From assembly GCF_001461695.1 (NCBI RefSeq), contig NZ_AUTC01000146.1, positions 299,707 through 363,706 on the forward strand: a DNA stretch of 64,000 nucleotides, in the 5' to 3' direction. Numbering within the stretch: the first letter of the stretch is position 1; the number at the start of each line of letters is the position of its first letter. This DNA is from Sinorhizobium fredii USDA 205 (GTDB lineage: Bacteria; Pseudomonadota; Alphaproteobacteria; Rhizobiales; Rhizobiaceae). The notes under the pieces were generated by a model. The model did not search any database, was not told the DNA's origin, and worked only from the letters and a program-made list of their open reading frames with translations. The position numbers and the translations under genes were made by a program. Shown here piece by piece: positions 50,534 to 59,756 of this stretch.

Positions 50534-51465
50534 TGGCTGGGCGGAACGCCGATGACGCGCTTGAAGGCGCGGCTGAAAGCGGCTTCCGAGTCATAACCCA
50601 GACGCCGTGCCACGACCGAGATGCGCACGCGGTCGCGGCTCAGCCACTGCCGCGCCTGATGCATGCGGACTTGCGTCAGGTAGCGCGCCGGTGTCTCGCC
50701 GACCACGGAATGAAACTGCTGGGCAAAGCCGGATCGCGAGGCGCCCATGACCTTGGCGAGAGAATCGACCGTCCAGTTCTGTTCGGGATCGAGATGGATG
50801 GCGGCAATCACCCGGCCGATGGCCGGATGCCGGACGGCGGCCATCCAGCCGCTCGTGTCGCCGCATCCGTGCTCCACCCAGGACCGGATGATCAGGGCGG
50901 CGAGCACATCGGCAAGGCGCGCCAACACGCCGCCCGAGCCGACGCGGCTTGCACCCACCTCGCGCGCCATCGCGTCGAGCAGGTGCGGGATTGCCGGCTC
51001 GCTGGCGGTAAGCGCGTCGATGCGCATCACGTCGGGCATCATGCGCAACAGCGGGTGCATGGCATCGACATTGAATTTCAGGCTGCCGCAGAACAGGATC
51101 GTCGTTTCTCCCCGACCGCCGCCGCAGACGTCGTAGACGCAGTGGCACACCTCGCGGACGGAATAGGCCTCGAGCGGCGATAGCGGCTCACCCGGCGCAC
51201 TCGCCAGCGCATGTTCGATCCCGCGCGGCAGCAGCACCGCGTCGCCGCGCTTCAATTCGATCCACTGGCCGCCAGGAACGCCCAGCCAGCAGCTGCCGCA
51301 GATGAAGTGGAACCGCGCCGCCTCATGGGCCGGAAAGCGGATTCCCCAGGGCGCCGTCAACTCGCAGCGCCCGTAATCGACGCCATCGAGGCGCAGGCCC
51401 CGTAGCATCTCCGTCAAGGCATCGTCGGCGGTTGCGGCCGGAAATTTGGACGAATGATCAAGCAT
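50482..51465 (-). CDS. AraC-family transcriptional regulator with cupin sensor
   Basis: A 327-aa regulator. The N-terminal about 190 residues are a Cupin_6-type sensor (RFPAHEAARFHFICGSCWLGV, PRGIEHAL), and the C-terminal 100 residues hold the two AraC helix-turn-helix motifs (WTVDSLAKVMGASRSGFAQQF and ISVVARRLGYDSEAAFSRAFK; key residues L, A, S, F). The start at 51465 (MLDHSSKF) fits the family; the frame from 51501 adds 12 residues. It is divergent from an MFS efflux gene, which it probably controls. The last about 17 residues are encoded by a RIME repeat, so the native C-terminus was altered or replaced by repeat insertion. Confidence 0.85.
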   Translation of the reverse strand: MLDHSSKFPAATADDALTEMLRGLRLDGVDYGRCELTAPWGIRFPAHEAARFHFICGSCWLGVPGGQWIELKRGDAVLLPRGIEHALASAPGEPLSPLEAYSVREVCHCVYDVCGGGRGETTILFCGSLKFNVDAMHPLLRMMPDVMRIDALTASEPAIPHLLDAMAREVGASRVGSGGVLARLADVLAALIIRSWVEHGCGDTSGWMAAVRHPAIGRVIAAIHLDPEQNWTVDSLAKVMGASRSGFAQQFHSVVGETPARYLTQVRMHQARQWLSRDRVRISVVARRLGYDSEAAFSRAFKRVIGVPPSHYSAVRLSDAQRVSVAL

Positions 51466-51543
51466 TCCGGAATTTCTAACATGGAATGTCCAGCACGTCA
51501 CGGCTTATCTAACCGGGACCCGGATTGTTGGAGAATTGCCCTC

Positions 51544-52752
51544 ATGACAGACATAGCGACAAGCATGGATGCTCCCCTCGTGGCGGACGCGACCGACGAA
51601 CGCAGCGAACCGGCCTGGGCCGGCGTCATCTCGCTGGCGCTCGGCGTGTTCGGCCTCGTCACTGCAGAATTCCTTCCTGCAAGCGTCCTGACCCCGATGG
51701 CAGCCGATCTCGGGATCAGCGACGGCACGGCGGGGCAGGCGGTCACCGCGACCGCCGTGGTCGGGGCAATAGCAGCGCCGACGATTGCGATCGCCACCCG
51801 CGGTTTCGACCGCCGGCTCGTGCTCTGGGGCTTCACCCTCGCGCTGATCCTCTCCAGTCTGCTTGCGGCGTTTGCCACCAATCTCACCATGCTGCTTGTC
51901 GCTCGTGTGGTTCTCGGCATCGGGCTAGGCGGCTTCTGGTCGATGATGGCGGCGATCGCGCTGCGCCTCGTGCCGATGCGTCTCGTGCCGCGCGCCATGT
52001 CGATCATCTTCACCGGTGTCTCGCTGGCGACGGTCTGTGCGGCGCCGGTGGGCGCCTATATCGGCGATCTCTGGGGCTGGCGCGTCACCTTCCTGGTCGC
52101 CTCTGCGCTTGGCGCCGTCACGCTGCTTGTGCAGATGGCAAGCGTACCGCGCCTGCCGCCGCAATCGGTGCCGAGCCTCAAGCTTCTGCTCGATCTCTTG
52201 CGCCGGCCGAGCATCAGCATCGGCATCGTCACCGTCCTGCTCTTCGTCTCCGGTCATTTCGCCGGCTTCACCTATGTTCGCCCGTTCCTGGAAAAGGTGC
52301 CTGCCCTTGGCATCGAGGCGATCTCGCTGATCCTGCTTGCCTTTGGCGTCGGCGGCTTCTTCGGCAATCTCGCCGGCGGCTTCATAATCGAGCGCAGCAT
52401 CACGGCCGCCGTCAGCCTCGGCACCTTCCTCATCGCAGCCATGGCGCTGGCGCTGGTGGTCTTCGGTTCTAATGACCTCATTTCGGCGGGTGCAGTAACC
52501 CTCTGGGGCTTTGCCTTCGGGGCACTGCCGGTCGCCGTTCAGACATGGATGGTGCGGGCCGCCCCGGATCACGCCGAAAGCACCGGCGGCCTGATCGTCG
52601 CAACCTTCCAGGTGGCGATCGCCGGCGGGGCGGTGCTGGGTGGCCTCTTCGTCGACGGCTTCGGCCCGCTTGGTGCGATGAGCTATTGCGCCGTCGCGAC
52701 CCTTGCGAGCGCGCTGTTTGTTCTCGCCTCGCGGCGCAGCATAGGGGTCTGA
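51544..52752 (+). CDS. MFS transporter, DHA1/AraJ-like efflux family
   Basis: A 402-aa membrane protein with 12 predicted helices. The first half carries VTAEFLPASVLTPMAADLGISDG, typical of sugar/drug efflux permeases, and the conserved loop RGFDRRLVLWG between helices 2 and 3; the motif R-V-V-L-G-I-G-L-G in helix 4 is also standard. The ATG at 51544 is preferred to the frame start at 51454, which covers the divergent promoter. It is paired with the AraC regulator. The exported compound is unknown; no catabolic gene is adjacent. Confidence 0.87.
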   Translation: MTDIATSMDAPLVADATDERSEPAWAGVISLALGVFGLVTAEFLPASVLTPMAADLGISDGTAGQAVTATAVVGAIAAPTIAIATRGFDRRLVLWGFTLALILSSLLAAFATNLTMLLVARVVLGIGLGGFWSMMAAIALRLVPMRLVPRAMSIIFTGVSLATVCAAPVGAYIGDLWGWRVTFLVASALGAVTLLVQMASVPRLPPQSVPSLKLLLDLLRRPSISIGIVTVLLFVSGHFAGFTYVRPFLEKVPALGIEAISLILLAFGVGGFFGNLAGGFIIERSITAAVSLGTFLIAAMALALVVFGSNDLISAGAVTLWGFAFGALPVAVQTWMVRAAPDHAESTGGLIVATFQVAIAGGAVLGGLFVDGFGPLGAMSYCAVATLASALFVLASRRSIGV

Positions 52753-52825
52753 ACCGGCATTGGCCGTTGATTCTGCCCGAACCCTTCCTAGATGCCTCTT
52801 GCTTTCAAGGTTGTAGGAGAATTCG

Positions 52826-53614
52826 TTGGTGGGCAGGTCTCTTCGTGTGGCGATGGCGCAGGTGACGAACGATGTGGATGTCGACGCGATCTCTGCGTCG
52901 GCAGCCGAGAAAGGCGCCGACATCATCGTCTTTCCGGAAATGTTTTCGAATGGGTACAGTCGCTTCGATCCCGAAGACAAGGCCTCCCGACAGGGCTGGA
53001 TCGACGCGGCGGTGCCGATCGACGGCGCCTATGTGGAACGCTTTCGAGAGGCGGCGCGCAGGAACCGACTAGCTATCGTGGCGACCTTTCTCGAGCGCGG
53101 CATCCCCAAGCCTTTCAACGCTGCGATCCTGATCGATAGCAATGGCGACGTCGTCCTCCACCAGCGCAAGCGCCACATCTGTTTTTTCGACGTTCCGGAA
53201 GAAGCCTGCGCCGCCGGCGAGAGCTCCAGCGTGGCCCGGCTCCGGACCGATGCCGGAGAGGTGGCGGTCGGCATCCTGATCTGCATGGACCGGGAATTTT
53301 CGGATGCAGCGTCGGATCTCGTGCGGGACGGCGCCGAGATCATTCTCGTTCCGAACAGCTGCCCGCTGGTTGATGATCCCGCTGTCGGCGACGTGCGCGT
53401 CGCGGGGGTGCGGGCACTGGCCTTCCAGTCCGTCCTCGGCCTGGCCGTGGCGAACTATCCGGCGCCGAAGGATGACGGCCGGTCCTTTGCGGTCGATCCC
53501 TTGGGCAGGATCATCGCCATGGGCGCATCGCAGCCGGAGCTCGTGATCGCGGATTTCCACCTCGACCGGATCAGGGCCCTGCAAAAGCAGGACTGGTTTC
53601 GCCGGGTGCACTGA
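52826..53614 (+). CDS. Carbon-nitrogen hydrolase (nitrilase superfamily)
   Basis: A 262-aa cytoplasmic amidohydrolase. The catalytic triad is visible: Glu in VFPEMFSNGY, Lys in LHQRKRHICFF and Cys in ILICMDREFSD. The length and RVAMAQV start fit the omega-amidase/N-carbamoyl-amidase branch. The start is a TTG at 52826 (AGGAGA 6 nt upstream), with GTG at 52829 as an alternative. It is flanked by the MFS gene 73 bp upstream on the same strand and by treY convergently. The substrate cannot be told from the sequence. Confidence 0.87.
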   Translation: MVGRSLRVAMAQVTNDVDVDAISASAAEKGADIIVFPEMFSNGYSRFDPEDKASRQGWIDAAVPIDGAYVERFREAARRNRLAIVATFLERGIPKPFNAAILIDSNGDVVLHQRKRHICFFDVPEEACAAGESSSVARLRTDAGEVAVGILICMDREFSDAASDLVRDGAEIILVPNSCPLVDDPAVGDVRVAGVRALAFQSVLGLAVANYPAPKDDGRSFAVDPLGRIIAMGASQPELVIADFHLDRIRALQKQDWFRRVH

Positions 53615-53628
53615 GAGTCCGGCCAGGA

Positions 53629-56265
53629 TCATTCCGAAAAGAGGAACGCGACGGGGAAGCTGCCGAGAAGTTCTCCCATCGGGATGCTACGCCGAATCTC
53701 GACGGTTTCGCCGGTTGCGAGGTTCTGCAATCGCTTGGGCGCACGGTCTTCGGGCCAGAGGAGATAGGTGTCCTGCCAAAGGCCGGCGGTGAGGGACAGG
53801 CTGTCCCCATCAACGTGGCGGAAGACAAGCCGCGGGACCACGGTGACGGAAAGACCATCCTGCGCGCGACGCATGAATGCAGCGGCGTGGCGGGAGGCAG
53901 GGCCGTGGACGTCCAAGGGAAGATATCCGCCTTTCGCCAGGAGCTCCGCGCCCCCGGCGTGGCGATAGGTCAGGCAAAGCCTGATCAGGCCTTGCTTGCA
54001 GTCTTCGAAGTCGCTGATCGTCGGCTGTCGGGGCAGTTCGGCCAGCGAAGGCCGCGTTGAAAAGGGGCGGCGGTTGTCGGGGTCGACCAGGGAGAGATCG
54101 AGCCGCTCGCTGCCTTGATAGATGTCTGGGATGCCCGGTGCGGTGAGTTTCACCAGCGTTTGCAAGAGGCTGTTGATCAGTCCGGCTCGGATGAAAGGCG
54201 CCGTCGTTTTTTCGAAGTCGTCGAGGAACTCCCGGTTCCGCCGGTCGAGAATGTCGTGGAGAAATCCCGTGGCCGCCGCTTCATATTGCTCGTTGGGCGA
54301 ATCCCAGCTTGTCCGCAGTTTTGCCTCGCGAAGCGCCTTCACGGCAAAGTTCGACATGCGCTCTTGCAGGAAGGCGAGATCCTTTGGGTCACTCAGCGGC
54401 TCGATCGGCCAGGCGCCGAGCAGGCTCTGGTAGAGGAACTGCTCGACCGATGCTCCCGGTGCGTCGGCACCCTGCTGATGGTGAACGCGGTTCATGTCGC
54501 GCCAGCGTGCAATTGCGGCGGCCCAGAGCTCTGGCGCCTCGCTGATCACATGGAGCCGGGCGCGTGCGTCCTCGCCGCGCTTCGTATCATGGGTCGATGT
54601 CGCCGACAGGCCGGTGGGGCTTCTGCTGGCGCGCTCCCGCATCTTCTCATGAAAGCGGTCGACGCCACCGGGTGTCCAGTCGGCTGCGGCCCCCACTTCG
54701 TTCGCGGCGAGAAAGTCGCCTCGGCGATAGAAGAAGGTATCCTCGACTGCCTTGGCCATGACGGCGCCGCTCAACTGTTGAAAGCGCGTCCGGAACTGGG
54801 CTGCCAGTTGGCGATCCGAGCAACCGTCATTCGACTTCAGGCGAGCCACGATCATCGCGATCTCAGCGGCGACCTCCGGTGCGGCAGCGCCCGCTTCGGA
54901 CCCGATCTCGCCGAGTATCTGCCTGTCGCGCTCGCTTGCGCCGCGACCGCTGAGGTAGGTCCTGTAGACCGGCATCGCCGCGATCAACCGACGGACGGCC
55001 TCGGCCATCCGTTCGTCGTCGGTCGATGGAGCATCATCGTCCCGCAGGCAAGCTGCAAGTCCGGTGAGCCTTTTGACTTCAGTGTTGAAATTGTGGCTCA
55101 GCACCTGCAGCTTGCATTCGGTGACAACCATGTCCGTCGCGGATCGGTGGCCGTCGCTCCAAAGCTCGGACGATTCGTCCGTGAGGAGATCGGCCAGTGC
55201 CGAGATGAACTCGTAGCCGGTGGTGCCATCGACCGGCCAGCTCTCCGGCAGGGCCTCACTGGCTTCCAGTATCTTCTCGACGATGATGTAGGCGTGCGCG
55301 CCGGCGCGCTCACGCAGCCGAAGAAGGTAATTCTCGGGGTCGGCAAGCCCGTCGATGTGATCCACCCGGAGCCCATCGACCAGCCCGGCCTGAACGAGAC
55401 CAAGGACGCATCGGTGGGTGGCCTCGAAGACGGCCGGATCTTCGACGCGCAGCCCGACTAGGCCGGCTATCTCGAAGAACCTCCGGTAGCTGAGTTTGTC
55501 CTGCGCGGTTTTCCAGCTTGTGAGCCGCCAGGATTGCATTTCGTGCAGCCGCTCTAAGAATGGCTTATCGGTAGAGACGCGTTGGAGATGCTCGTCCAGC
55601 GCGGCTGCGACCGAGGGTGCCTTCGCTAGAGAGGTAATCTCGGCATGGAAGCCTGCCGCATCGCTGGCCTCCGCCCTGCTGGCGACGGCGACAAGCCTGT
55701 CGAGAGCGGGACTGCAATTTTCAAGAGCTGCCAGATAGGAAGCCGGATTGAGAGGATAGAGCGCGTCATAATACGCGAAGGCCAGGCAGTTCCGGGCTCG
55801 GTCGAATGCCAGCCGTATCTTTCCAGCCGCGAGCTCTTCCTCGAAGCTCGCGCCCAGGAATGGCAGCGTGAGCGGCTGCCGCCAGTCGACGTCGAAATAA
55901 CCGGCGAATTCGCTCGATTGACCCCATTCGACGACGCTGTGCCACCAGCTATTTTCGAGATTCGCGGCCATGTGGTTCGGCACGATGTCCAGGATGATAC
56001 CGAGCCCATTCGCTTTCAACGCGCCGAGGAGCCGGGCAAATCCGTCGCGGCCGCCCAAAGTGGGATCGATCTCGTTGAAGTCGACGATGTCATAGCCGTG
56101 CGTCGAGCCGCTGACCGCGGAAAATATCGGCGAGGCATAAAGATGAGAGATGCCGAGCCCGACGAGATGCGGGATCAACCCGACGGCCTTTTCGAAGTCC
56201 ATCCCGTTTCGAAATTGCAGTCGGTAGGTCGCGTTGGGCAGGGGCATGGCGGGCCGGTTTGACAT
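53629..56265 (-). CDS. treY: Malto-oligosyltrehalose synthase
   Basis: An 878-aa GH13 enzyme that turns the reducing end of a maltodextrin into a trehalose unit. Region I DIVPNHMA, region II GLRVDHIDGLADP (Asp nucleophile) and region III IIVEKIL (Glu acid/base), plus GTTGYEF, are the family signatures. Trehalose release also needs TreZ, which is not in the window. The start is placed at 56265 (MSNRPAMPL), but MPLPNATYRL at 56247 is also possible; neither has a clear ribosome-binding site. The frame open to 56457 runs into the divergent gene. A GGAAC-N17-TGTT motif upstream suggests general-stress control, consistent with trehalose as an osmo- and desiccation protectant. Confidence 0.92.
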   Translation of the reverse strand: MSNRPAMPLPNATYRLQFRNGMDFEKAVGLIPHLVGLGISHLYASPIFSAVSGSTHGYDIVDFNEIDPTLGGRDGFARLLGALKANGLGIILDIVPNHMAANLENSWWHSVVEWGQSSEFAGYFDVDWRQPLTLPFLGASFEEELAAGKIRLAFDRARNCLAFAYYDALYPLNPASYLAALENCSPALDRLVAVASRAEASDAAGFHAEITSLAKAPSVAAALDEHLQRVSTDKPFLERLHEMQSWRLTSWKTAQDKLSYRRFFEIAGLVGLRVEDPAVFEATHRCVLGLVQAGLVDGLRVDHIDGLADPENYLLRLRERAGAHAYIIVEKILEASEALPESWPVDGTTGYEFISALADLLTDESSELWSDGHRSATDMVVTECKLQVLSHNFNTEVKRLTGLAACLRDDDAPSTDDERMAEAVRRLIAAMPVYRTYLSGRGASERDRQILGEIGSEAGAAAPEVAAEIAMIVARLKSNDGCSDRQLAAQFRTRFQQLSGAVMAKAVEDTFFYRRGDFLAANEVGAAADWTPGGVDRFHEKMRERASRSPTGLSATSTHDTKRGEDARARLHVISEAPELWAAAIARWRDMNRVHHQQGADAPGASVEQFLYQSLLGAWPIEPLSDPKDLAFLQERMSNFAVKALREAKLRTSWDSPNEQYEAAATGFLHDILDRRNREFLDDFEKTTAPFIRAGLINSLLQTLVKLTAPGIPDIYQGSERLDLSLVDPDNRRPFSTRPSLAELPRQPTISDFEDCKQGLIRLCLTYRHAGGAELLAKGGYLPLDVHGPASRHAAAFMRRAQDGLSVTVVPRLVFRHVDGDSLSLTAGLWQDTYLLWPEDRAPKRLQNLATGETVEIRRSIPMGELLGSFPVAFLFSE

Positions 56266-56277
56266 CGGTTCAGGCAC

Positions 56278-56303
56278 AACACCATTCGACCGAGCTTTGT
56301 TCC
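56278..56303 (-). promoter_or_regulatory. Candidate EcfG-type promoter of treY
   Basis: Minus-strand GGAAC (56303-56299), 17-base spacer, TGTT (56281-56278); one mismatch to GGAAC-N16/17-CGTT. The -10 end is only 13 bp from the ATG at 56265 and 31 bp from the alternative ATG at 56247, so if the promoter is real it favours the shorter start or a nearly leaderless message. Confidence 0.4.
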
Positions 56304-56371
56304 GCGGGCGTGACGGGAACAATCTCGGTTGAAATGGATTTTTTTGCAGTCGCCACCACGGGAAAAGAAGC

Positions 56372-57895
56372 TTGGCCTGGAAGACCGTTTTCACCGGCAG
56401 TTCGCCCAACCGATGGAGTCGGACGCGCCGACCGATCATCAGGGAAGCCGAGAACATCTGGCGCAGCGCGCCTGCCGATCGTGTGCACTTCCTCGTTGAC
56501 GGGGCCGCCTACTATGCCTGTCTCGATCAGGTTATCGAGCAGGCGGAGGAGCAGCTCTGGATCACCGGATGGGATTTCGATCCCCGCATCAAGTTACTTC
56601 CTGACGATCCCGACGCAGAGGCACTCGGCACCAAGCTGGAGCGGCTGGCGGCGCGAAAACCGAAACTCAGAATCCGCATCCTCATCTGGGCGATGGGGCC
56701 GATCTATTCGGGAAAATCGTTGCGGCTGTTTCGCAAGCAGGAATGGGCCGCGCATCCGCAGATCGAACTTCGTTTTGCCAGCCACCGCGCATTTCGCGGC
56801 TCGCATCATCAGAAGCTCGCCTCGATCGACGACCGCATCGCTTTCGTCGGCGGCATCGACCTGACCGCGCGGCGCTGGGACACGCCGGATCATCTGGCCG
56901 AGAATGATCTGCGCCGTGATCCGGACGGAAATCCCTACGATCCGGTCCATGACATCCAGGTGGTGCTGGAGGGGGACGCCAGCCGAGCCATCGGAGATCT
57001 CTGCCGCTTCCGCTGGAAGTCCTCGGTCGGCGAGGACATCGATGCACCAGAGTCTGCGGCGGTCGCATGGCCGCCCGGCATAGAACCGGTCCTGACGGAT
57101 TGCCGGATTGCCATCGCGCGCACCGAGCCGGGTTTCGGCAAAAGACGAGGGCGACAGGAGGCGTTGCGGTTGACGCTTGACGCATTGCGCGGCGCCCGGT
57201 GCCACATTTATATCGAGAACCAGTACTTCGCTTCGCATCGGATCGGCAAGCTGCTGGGCGAGCGGCTGCGGGAGCCCGACGGTCCCGAGATCGTGGTGGT
57301 CACCACCCGCAGTTCCCACGGTTTTCTGGAGAAGGTCGTGATGGGAGGCAATCGCGACCGCCTCATCCGTCGGCTGAAGCAGATGGATCGCCACGGCAGG
57401 CTGCGGGTCGCCTATCCCGTGGTGCCCAAAGCGGACGGCTCCGAACAGGAGGTCATCATCCACTCGAAGGTGGTCGCCATTGACGAGCGGTTCCTGCGTG
57501 TCGGCTCGTCGAATTTCAATCACCGCTCGGAAGGCTTTGACACGGAATGCGACGTCGCGGTCGAGGCGGCGAGCGAGGCGCACAGTACCGCGATCGCGGG
57601 CTTTCGCAACGCGCTGCTGGCGGAGCATCTCGGTGTTGAGCCGAGCGAGGTCGAGAGGGCGCTGCAGGAAACAGGCTCTCTTGTCGCCGTCGTCGACAGG
57701 CTGAACACACGTTCGCGCGGTCTGCGGGCCTTCGACGGGATCGAAGGCCATGGTGCGACCGACCTTGTCTGGGGTACGCATATCGTCGATCCGCGCAGTC
57801 CGTTCAGGCCTTTCCATCGCACGCGTGCATTGCTGCAGCGCTGGATTGGTCAGCTTTTCGCCTTGCTTTCCAAGCTCTTCGCATTGTCCCAGTGA
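56372..57895 (+). CDS. Phospholipase D family protein, cardiolipin synthase-like (ClsB/YbhO type)
   Basis: A 507-aa protein with two HKD motifs: HHQKLASIDD at about residue 144 and HSKVVAIDE at about residue 357, each followed by GG/GSSN. This is the two-domain phospholipase D/cardiolipin synthase fold. There is no N-terminal membrane segment, as in the ClsB/YbhO group. The next gene is YbhN-like and the one after is YbhP-like, matching the ybhP-ybhO-ybhN grouping of Escherichia coli. The start is a TTG at 56372; no better start exists in the frame. Its 3' end overlaps the convergent YbhN-like gene by 46 bp. Confidence 0.85.
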   Translation: MAWKTVFTGSSPNRWSRTRRPIIREAENIWRSAPADRVHFLVDGAAYYACLDQVIEQAEEQLWITGWDFDPRIKLLPDDPDAEALGTKLERLAARKPKLRIRILIWAMGPIYSGKSLRLFRKQEWAAHPQIELRFASHRAFRGSHHQKLASIDDRIAFVGGIDLTARRWDTPDHLAENDLRRDPDGNPYDPVHDIQVVLEGDASRAIGDLCRFRWKSSVGEDIDAPESAAVAWPPGIEPVLTDCRIAIARTEPGFGKRRGRQEALRLTLDALRGARCHIYIENQYFASHRIGKLLGERLREPDGPEIVVVTTRSSHGFLEKVVMGGNRDRLIRRLKQMDRHGRLRVAYPVVPKADGSEQEVIIHSKVVAIDERFLRVGSSNFNHRSEGFDTECDVAVEAASEAHSTAIAGFRNALLAEHLGVEPSEVERALQETGSLVAVVDRLNTRSRGLRAFDGIEGHGATDLVWGTHIVDPRSPFRPFHRTRALLQRWIGQLFALLSKLFALSQ

Positions 57896-58788
57896 CGGAC
57901 TTCGGCGATCGACAGCAAAATCAATCCGAGCGGTAGCGGCAGGAAGAAATAGATCGCCCTGAAGGCGATCAACGCGCCGATACTTGCCGACTGTCCGAGC
58001 AGAAAGGCTATTGTGGCCTCGAGCACGCCGATGCCGCCCGGGACGTGGCTGACAAGAGCCGTCAGATTTGCGCCGACATAGGCCGTCGCCGTCTCGAAGA
58101 AGCCGGCATCTCCGAACGCCAGCACCAGTTGATGCAGGCAGGCGCTGACGCAAAGGAAGTTGGCCGTGCCGACGACGATCTGACCGGCTGCGATCTGCTG
58201 CGGCGGCATTTCAAACTTCCAGCGGAACAAGCGCAGCGAACCACGCAAGAAACCGGCCATCACCACATAGCCTAGCGAACCGGCAAGACAGGCGATACCG
58301 AGAAGACGGGCGCCGCCTTCCGACAGGCCGATGATCCGCGCGGCGCTCTCCGGCATAATCAGGCAGCAGAGACCGGCCAGCGTCATGAGGCCGAGGCCGA
58401 CCGTGACGCCGCAGAAGATAATGATCTTCGCCACCTGCTCGACACTCAATCCCCAGCGCGAATAGAACCTGTATCGCACCGCTCCGCTGCTCAGGGCTGC
58501 GACGCCGACATTGTGGCCGATCGAGAGGCTGGTGAAGGAGGCGAGCGCCACCTGACGATAAGGGAGCTTCTGTCCGACGTAGCGCACCGCGAGGGTGTCG
58601 AACAGCGTCAGGCAGAAATAGGAGAGGAAGACGAAGCCGATTCCCGCCAGCAGATGTCCGACGGGGATCTGCAGCATCGAGCGGACGATCTCGTCGAACG
58701 TGTACTGACGAAGCGTCCGGTAGATCAGCCAGACGGCGACGCTGATGGCAGCGAGTATGAATGTTCTGGCGATGATTTTATTCGGCAT
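57850..58788 (-). CDS. YbhN-like integral membrane protein (LPG synthase TM-domain family, UPF0104)
   Basis: A 312-aa protein with about eight membrane segments of the lysylphosphatidylglycerol-synthase transmembrane family. The conserved SLSIGHNVGVAALSSGAVRYRFY and SHVPGGIGVLEA segments are family hallmarks. The start at 58788 follows a GAGG about 6 nt upstream; the frame to 58851 is an upstream extension. It lies tail to tail with the phospholipase D gene. An exact EcfG-type promoter (58817-58842) precedes it. YbhN is thought to act with the cardiolipin-synthase-like gene on membrane lipids; the precise role is unknown. Confidence 0.85.
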   Translation of the reverse strand: MPNKIIARTFILAAISVAVWLIYRTLRQYTFDEIVRSMLQIPVGHLLAGIGFVFLSYFCLTLFDTLAVRYVGQKLPYRQVALASFTSLSIGHNVGVAALSSGAVRYRFYSRWGLSVEQVAKIIIFCGVTVGLGLMTLAGLCCLIMPESAARIIGLSEGGARLLGIACLAGSLGYVVMAGFLRGSLRLFRWKFEMPPQQIAAGQIVVGTANFLCVSACLHQLVLAFGDAGFFETATAYVGANLTALVSHVPGGIGVLEATIAFLLGQSASIGALIAFRAIYFFLPLPLGLILLSIAEVRHWDNAKSLESKAKS

Positions 58789-58816
58789 CGGCCTCGTTCC
58801 TTTGCGCGTCTCTCGG

Positions 58817-58842
58817 AACGAAAAGCGGGTCCTGCGTGTTCC
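58817..58842 (-). promoter_or_regulatory. EcfG/RpoE2-type promoter of the ybhN-like gene
   Basis: Minus strand GGAAC (58842-58838), 17-base spacer, CGTT (58820-58817): an exact match to the general stress sigma factor consensus, about 29 bp before the start codon. On the plus strand the same DNA reads GGAAC (58815-58819)-N17-TGTT (58837-58840), a near match facing the phosphoesterase gene at 58977, so this could be a bidirectional stress promoter. Confidence 0.65.
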
Positions 58843-58854
58843 CGAACGCAAGAC

Positions 58855-58957
58855 CTACAGCGCCGCGCGTCCTATTGGACGCGCAAAAGGTCGCTGTAGC
58901 ACTTTGAACTGCTGCATGTTTCCTTAAATCGGCTGCGATTTAAGGAAACATGCAGTA
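58855..58957 (-). repeat. RIME-like dispersed repeat, copy D
   Basis: Begins CTACAGCGCCGCGCGTCC, has the inverted hairpin GCGCGTCC/GGACGCGC, then GGTCGCTGTAGCACTTTGAA and the long palindrome CATGTTTCCTTAAATCG...CGATTTAAGGAAACATG with perfect arms, ending GCAGTAG. Opposite in orientation to copies B and C. It lies between the stress promoter and the phosphoesterase gene. Confidence 0.85.
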
Positions 58958-58976
58958 GGGCCGATAAAGCAGGATC

Positions 58977-59756
58977 ATGCCTCGACCGCTACGTTTCCTC
59001 ACCTACAACGTCCATAGCTGCTTCGGGACCGACCGGAAGCTCGACCCGGCGCGCGTCGCCGCGGTCGTCAGTGAATGCCGACCCGACATTATCGCCCTGC
59101 AGGAAGTGGATGTTGGCCGCGCCCGCAGCGGCGGAATAGACCAGGCTCATATGATCGCCACCCATCTCAACATGGAAGCACATTTCCATCCGGCTCTGCA
59201 CCTCAAAGACGAGCGATACGGCGATGCGGTGCTGACGGCCTTGCCGATGCGCCTCGTCAAGGCGGATGTGCTGCCGTCGACCGGAGAGCCGCGCGGCGCG
59301 CTCTGGGTGGAGATCGACCTCGCTGACGCCAAGCTCCAGGTCATCGTCACGCATCTTGGACTGCGCGGTTCGGAGCGGGTCCGCCAGGCAACGACTTTGC
59401 TCGGCCCCGGCTGGCTTGGCGGAATAGGTCAAGCGGACTCGCGAGTCGTTCTGGCGGGAGACCTCAACGCCATCGCCCGCTCGGCCGCCTACAAGCTGCT
59501 GGCTGCGCACCTCAAGGACGTGCAGCTCCAATTGAAAGCCAAGCCCCGGCCGACCTTCCCCTCCCGACTACCGCTGCTGCGGCTCGACCACGTCTTCGTC
59601 GGCGAAGGGATAGGCGTGCGCGATTGCAAGGTGCATAGCAGTGCCCTTGCGCGGGTCGCTTCCGATCATCTCCCGATCCTGGTGGAGCTGGAAATCGATC
59701 CGTCTGCCAAAGGATGCGCGGGCGAACCGGAAGTGGACGAAGCGGCGATGAGCTAG
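58977..59756 (+). CDS. Endonuclease/exonuclease/phosphatase family protein (YbhP-like)
   Basis: A 259-aa metal-dependent phosphoesterase. Family motifs: TYNVHSC at the N-terminus, LQEVD (metal-binding Glu), GDLNA (Asp, Asn) and SDHLPI (catalytic Asp-His). No signal peptide or membrane segment. In Escherichia coli the equivalent YbhP is encoded with a cardiolipin synthase and YbhN, as here. Its stop overlaps the convergent AI-2E transporter stop by 4 bp. Substrate unknown; a phospholipid or its head group is plausible from context. Confidence 0.87.
   Translation: MPRPLRFLTYNVHSCFGTDRKLDPARVAAVVSECRPDIIALQEVDVGRARSGGIDQAHMIATHLNMEAHFHPALHLKDERYGDAVLTALPMRLVKADVLPSTGEPRGALWVEIDLADAKLQVIVTHLGLRGSERVRQATTLLGPGWLGGIGQADSRVVLAGDLNAIARSAAYKLLAAHLKDVQLQLKAKPRPTFPSRLPLLRLDHVFVGEGIGVRDCKVHSSALARVASDHLPILVELEIDPSAKGCAGEPEVDEAAMS

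Noticed and set aside
50331..50555. A 74-aa frame ending in MQRFKVLQRP-type sequence
   Set aside because: This peptide is the translation of RIME copy C; the same happens at 61621-61854 in copy E.
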